Assembly (NCBI RefSeq): GCF_001468225.1
Contig: NZ_LNRU01000007.1
Coordinates: 186,001-250,000 of the forward strand
Origin: Sphingopyxis sp. H053
GTDB taxonomy: Bacteria; Pseudomonadota; Alphaproteobacteria; Sphingomonadales; Sphingomonadaceae
DNA length: 64,000 bases
Direction: 5' to 3'
Shown here: positions 62,217 to 64,000 of the stretch, piece by piece
How the letters are laid out: the number at the start of each line of letters is the position of its first letter
Position numbering within the stretch: position 1 is the first letter of the stretch
Made by a program: the position numbers and the translations under genes
Notes under the pieces: model-generated
Seen by the model: the letters and a program-made list of their open reading frames with translations, nothing else
The model's database searches: none
Told to the model about the DNA's origin: nothing

Positions 62217-62597
62217 ATGGCCCATGGCACCGCCCGCATCGGCAAGGATCATTATCGCACCGCGATCAACGTCGGCGGCCATGAGCTGATCGGCGACGAG
62301 GGGCCGGGGCTGGGCGGGCAGAATCTGGGGCCGGCGCCTTATGATTTCCTGCTCGCGGGCCTCGGCGCGTGCACCGCGATCACATTGCGCATGTACGCCG
62401 ACCGCAAGGAATGGCCGCTCGAATCGGTCGATGTCGGCCTGCGGCTCGTCAACAAGGACGGCCTTCGGGTCGATCGGGTGCTGACGATCGCGGGGCTCGA
62501 CGACGAACAGAAAGCACGGCTCGCCGATATTGCCGAGCGGACGCCGGTGACGCTGACGCTGAAGGGCGGGCTGCCGATCGACACAAGATTGGCATAG
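62217..62597 (+). CDS. OsmC-family peroxide-resistance-like protein
   Basis: 126 residues of the OsmC/Ohr fold. GPGLGGQNLGPAPYDFLLAGLG and ACTAITLRMYADRKEW carry the helix with the one conserved Cys; a second catalytic Cys is absent, so a peroxidase role is unproven. Start chosen at ATG 62217 with GGAGG eight bases upstream; ATG 62202 is less likely. Confidence 0.88.
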   Translation: MAHGTARIGKDHYRTAINVGGHELIGDEGPGLGGQNLGPAPYDFLLAGLGACTAITLRMYADRKEWPLESVDVGLRLVNKDGLRVDRVLTIAGLDDEQKARLADIAERTPVTLTLKGGLPIDTRLA

Positions 62598-62598
62598 G

Positions 62599-62729
62599 AT
62601 CCTCCCTGTCGCGAAGCGATGGGGAGGGGGACCATGCAAAGCATGGTGGAGGGGCCGCGACGTTGCGTTATGGCCCCTCCGTCAGCGCTTCGCGCTGCCA
62701 CCTCCCCATTGCTTCGCGACAGGGAGGAT
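62599..62729. repeat. 131-bp palindromic interspersed repeat
   Basis: Outer arms ATCCTCCCTGTCGCGAAGC at 62599 and the reverse at 62701-62729 pair over 29 bp with one mismatch. Inside are ACCATGC-AAA-GCATGGT, GGAGGGGCC with GGCCCCTCC, and AGCGC-TTC-GCGCT. It lies between the OsmC and TetR genes and looks like a REP- or MITE-type element. Confidence 0.85.
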
Positions 62730-62748
62730 AGGGGATCGGGGGCGCCAC

Positions 62749-62780
62749 TGGACAAGTTGCGATCTACCACTTATATACCA
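62749..62780 (+). promoter_or_regulatory. tetR promoter with operator-like ACTTATATACCA
   Basis: TGGACA (62749-62754), 17-base spacer, TATATA (62772-62777). ACTTATATACCA at 62769-62780 recurs at 63514-63525. The ATG is about 10 bp after the -10, so the message is nearly leaderless. Confidence 0.55.
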
Positions 62781-62786
62781 GCCGTT

Positions 62787-63407
62787 ATGGAAATCGAAAC
62801 CGCCACCGTCGCCACACCGCATAAGGGCCGTCCGCGCGAATTTTGCGTCGACATGGCGCTGGCGGCGGCGCTGCGCGTCTTCTGGTCGAAGGGCTATGAG
62901 GGTGCGTCGATGGCTGATCTGACCGAGGCGATGGGGATTACCAAGCCGAGTTTGTACGCGGCCTTCGGCAACAAGGAAGCCCTCTTCAACAAGGCGCTCG
63001 ACCTCTATGAGCGCGAAAAGGCCGACTATATGCATGCGGCGCTCGATGCGCCGACCGCGCGCGGCGTCGCCGAGCGGCTGATGTACGGGGCGCTCGACAT
63101 GTACACCTGCCCCGAAAATCCGAACGGCTGCCTTGGCGTGATCACCTCGGTTGCGTGCGGCGCCGAGGCCGAATGCATTCGTCAGGCCGTGCTCGAACGC
63201 GGCGCGACGGCGAAGCGCGCGATGCTCGAACGCTTTGCGCGCGCCAAGGAAGAGGGCGACTTCCCGCCCGACACCGACGCCGAAGGTCTGGCGGCGTTCC
63301 TGACCGCGGTGAACCAGGGCATGTCGGTGCAGGCCGGCGCCGGCGCGACGCGCGCCGAGCTGGAGCGGCTCGTCGAAACCAGCCTGAAGCTTTGGCCGGG
63401 GCGTTGA
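62787..63407 (+). CDS. TetR/AcrR-family repressor
   Basis: 206 residues. N-terminal HTH (GRPREFCVDMALAAALRVFW, KGYEGASMADLTEAMGITKP, SLYAAFGNKEALFNKAL) and a ligand domain with a Cys-bearing segment (TCPENPNGCLGVITSVACGA). ATG 62787 has no ribosome site. It likely represses itself and the downstream efflux genes, since ACTTATATACCA is in both promoters. Confidence 0.93.
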   Translation: MEIETATVATPHKGRPREFCVDMALAAALRVFWSKGYEGASMADLTEAMGITKPSLYAAFGNKEALFNKALDLYEREKADYMHAALDAPTARGVAERLMYGALDMYTCPENPNGCLGVITSVACGAEAECIRQAVLERGATAKRAMLERFARAKEEGDFPPDTDAEGLAAFLTAVNQGMSVQAGAGATRAELERLVETSLKLWPGR

Positions 63408-63495
63408 TCTGAGCATTTACCGGCCGAAAGACCGACGCCCACTGTTTCGGTAAACGCTCGGAAAGAAAAATTTTACTGCCCGGTACAGAATGGTC

Positions 63496-63534
63496 TTGAC
63501 GCAGCGCAACATGACTTATATACCACTCAGTATA
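63496..63534 (+). promoter_or_regulatory. Promoter and TetR operator of the downstream efflux gene
   Basis: TTGACG (63496-63501), 17-base spacer, TATACC (63519-63524). TATAC-CACTCA-GTATA (63519-63534) is an inverted repeat overlapping the -10, and ACTTATATACCA is shared with the tetR promoter. The following leader, about 335 bp with no gene, holds a GC-rich hairpin near 63799-63836. Confidence 0.65.
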
Positions 63535-63869
63535 CAAAGATAGGCTCTCCCCCGAGACCGGCCGCTGCGTGACAAAGATCGTGCGGCGGCCGGAAGTTTC
63601 ACCATCGAATAATTTCCCGGAAGAGAGTCTTGCTCCGGTCGGGCGCCCGAAGGCGCTTGCCCGCAAGATATAAACAGGGACCCCGCGCGCGCATGGGATG
63701 CGTGTGGCGGGACAGGGCGGCCGTCCTCTCTCGAGGGCCCTCTGGCAACAAGGACCATTTGCGACACCAGCCGGAGGCATGCGCTTCCGGCGCTGGCTGC
63801 CTGCGCCCCCCTCCCCCTCCCCCGGGGGCGCAGGCGGCCAAAACGAACGAAAAGAAGAGGGCATTTCCA

Positions 63870-64000
63870 TGACCGTCCACACCCCGATCGAAAAACTCGA
63901 CCCCGCCGACGCGAAGGTCCGGCGCGAACTCAAGACATTGCTCCACCCCGGCCGCGGCCGCCGCGCCGCGTGGATCGGGGCGTTCCTCGTGCTCATTGTC
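63870..64000 (+). CDS. Start of a likely efflux adaptor protein (3' end outside window)
   Basis: Begins MTVHTPIEKLDPADAKVRRE, then a basic stretch and a hydrophobic segment (AAWIGAFLVLIV), as in membrane-fusion proteins of RND pumps. Only 43 codons are visible. The TetR gene and operator upstream support an efflux role, but the family is not proven by this fragment. Confidence 0.5.

Overview
The window is about 64 kb of GC-rich (roughly 63-65 percent by eye) alphaproteobacterial DNA, most likely a chromosome of the order Sphingomonadales (Sphingopyxis or Sphingomonas-like). The order is inferred from ALA synthase of the C4 pathway, FixL/FixJ, a CcoNOQP oxidase with CcoGHIS, a SciP-like protein, a Usg-like protein and the style of the small hypothetical proteins. 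No tRNA, rRNA or CRISPR array was recognised.

Layout. 1-2.9 kb: 3' part of a large autotransporter with a strong terminator. 3.0-7.7 kb: a scarred mobile region holding a truncated hydrolase, an IS91-type transposase with a tyrosine recombinase, and an IS21-type insertion that splits the recombinase and is flanked by a 5-bp duplication. 7.8-11.9 kb: a heat-shock block (groES-groEL, Hsp20, small proteins) with matching sigma-32-like promoters. 12.1-15.5 kb: arsenic resistance, arsR-arsC-ACR3-arsH with a convergent ArsN1/PAT-like acetyltransferase. 15.8-23.2 kb: assorted small genes, a SulP transporter, a spermidine-synthase-like protein and cytochrome b561. 23.2-34.8 kb: a decayed DUF1275 gene, a BON-domain protein, a Baeyer-Villiger-type monooxygenase, a K+ channel and stress or redox genes. 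34.9-50.7 kb: FixL (haem-PAS oxygen sensor), FixJ, an orphan LuxR-type regulator, two FNR-type regulators, two universal stress proteins, a second Hsp20, a second BON protein, metal transporters, dehydrogenases and OmpW. 50.9-58.8 kb: complete ccoNOQP-GHIS operon ending in a small Cys-rich secreted protein. 58.9-61.6 kb: hemN and hemA. 61.6-64 kb: a possible tiny peptide gene, OsmC, a palindromic repeat, and a TetR regulator next to the start of what looks like an efflux adaptor.

How it works together. About 40 kb reads as a low-oxygen and stress-survival island. FNR boxes (TTGAT-N4-ATCAA type) precede cytochrome b561, the monooxygenase, the second universal stress protein, ccoN/ompW and hemN. 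A second recurrent motif, a tandem repeat of TNCGTA with about a 10-bp period, lies upstream of fixL (two copies), the orphan LuxR gene, the first FNR gene, both BON genes, both universal stress protein genes, hemA and less convincingly one membrane-protein operon. I propose it as the binding site of FixJ and/or the orphan LuxR protein. The gene content resembles the mycobacterial DosR dormancy regulon, but this is inference from sequence alone.
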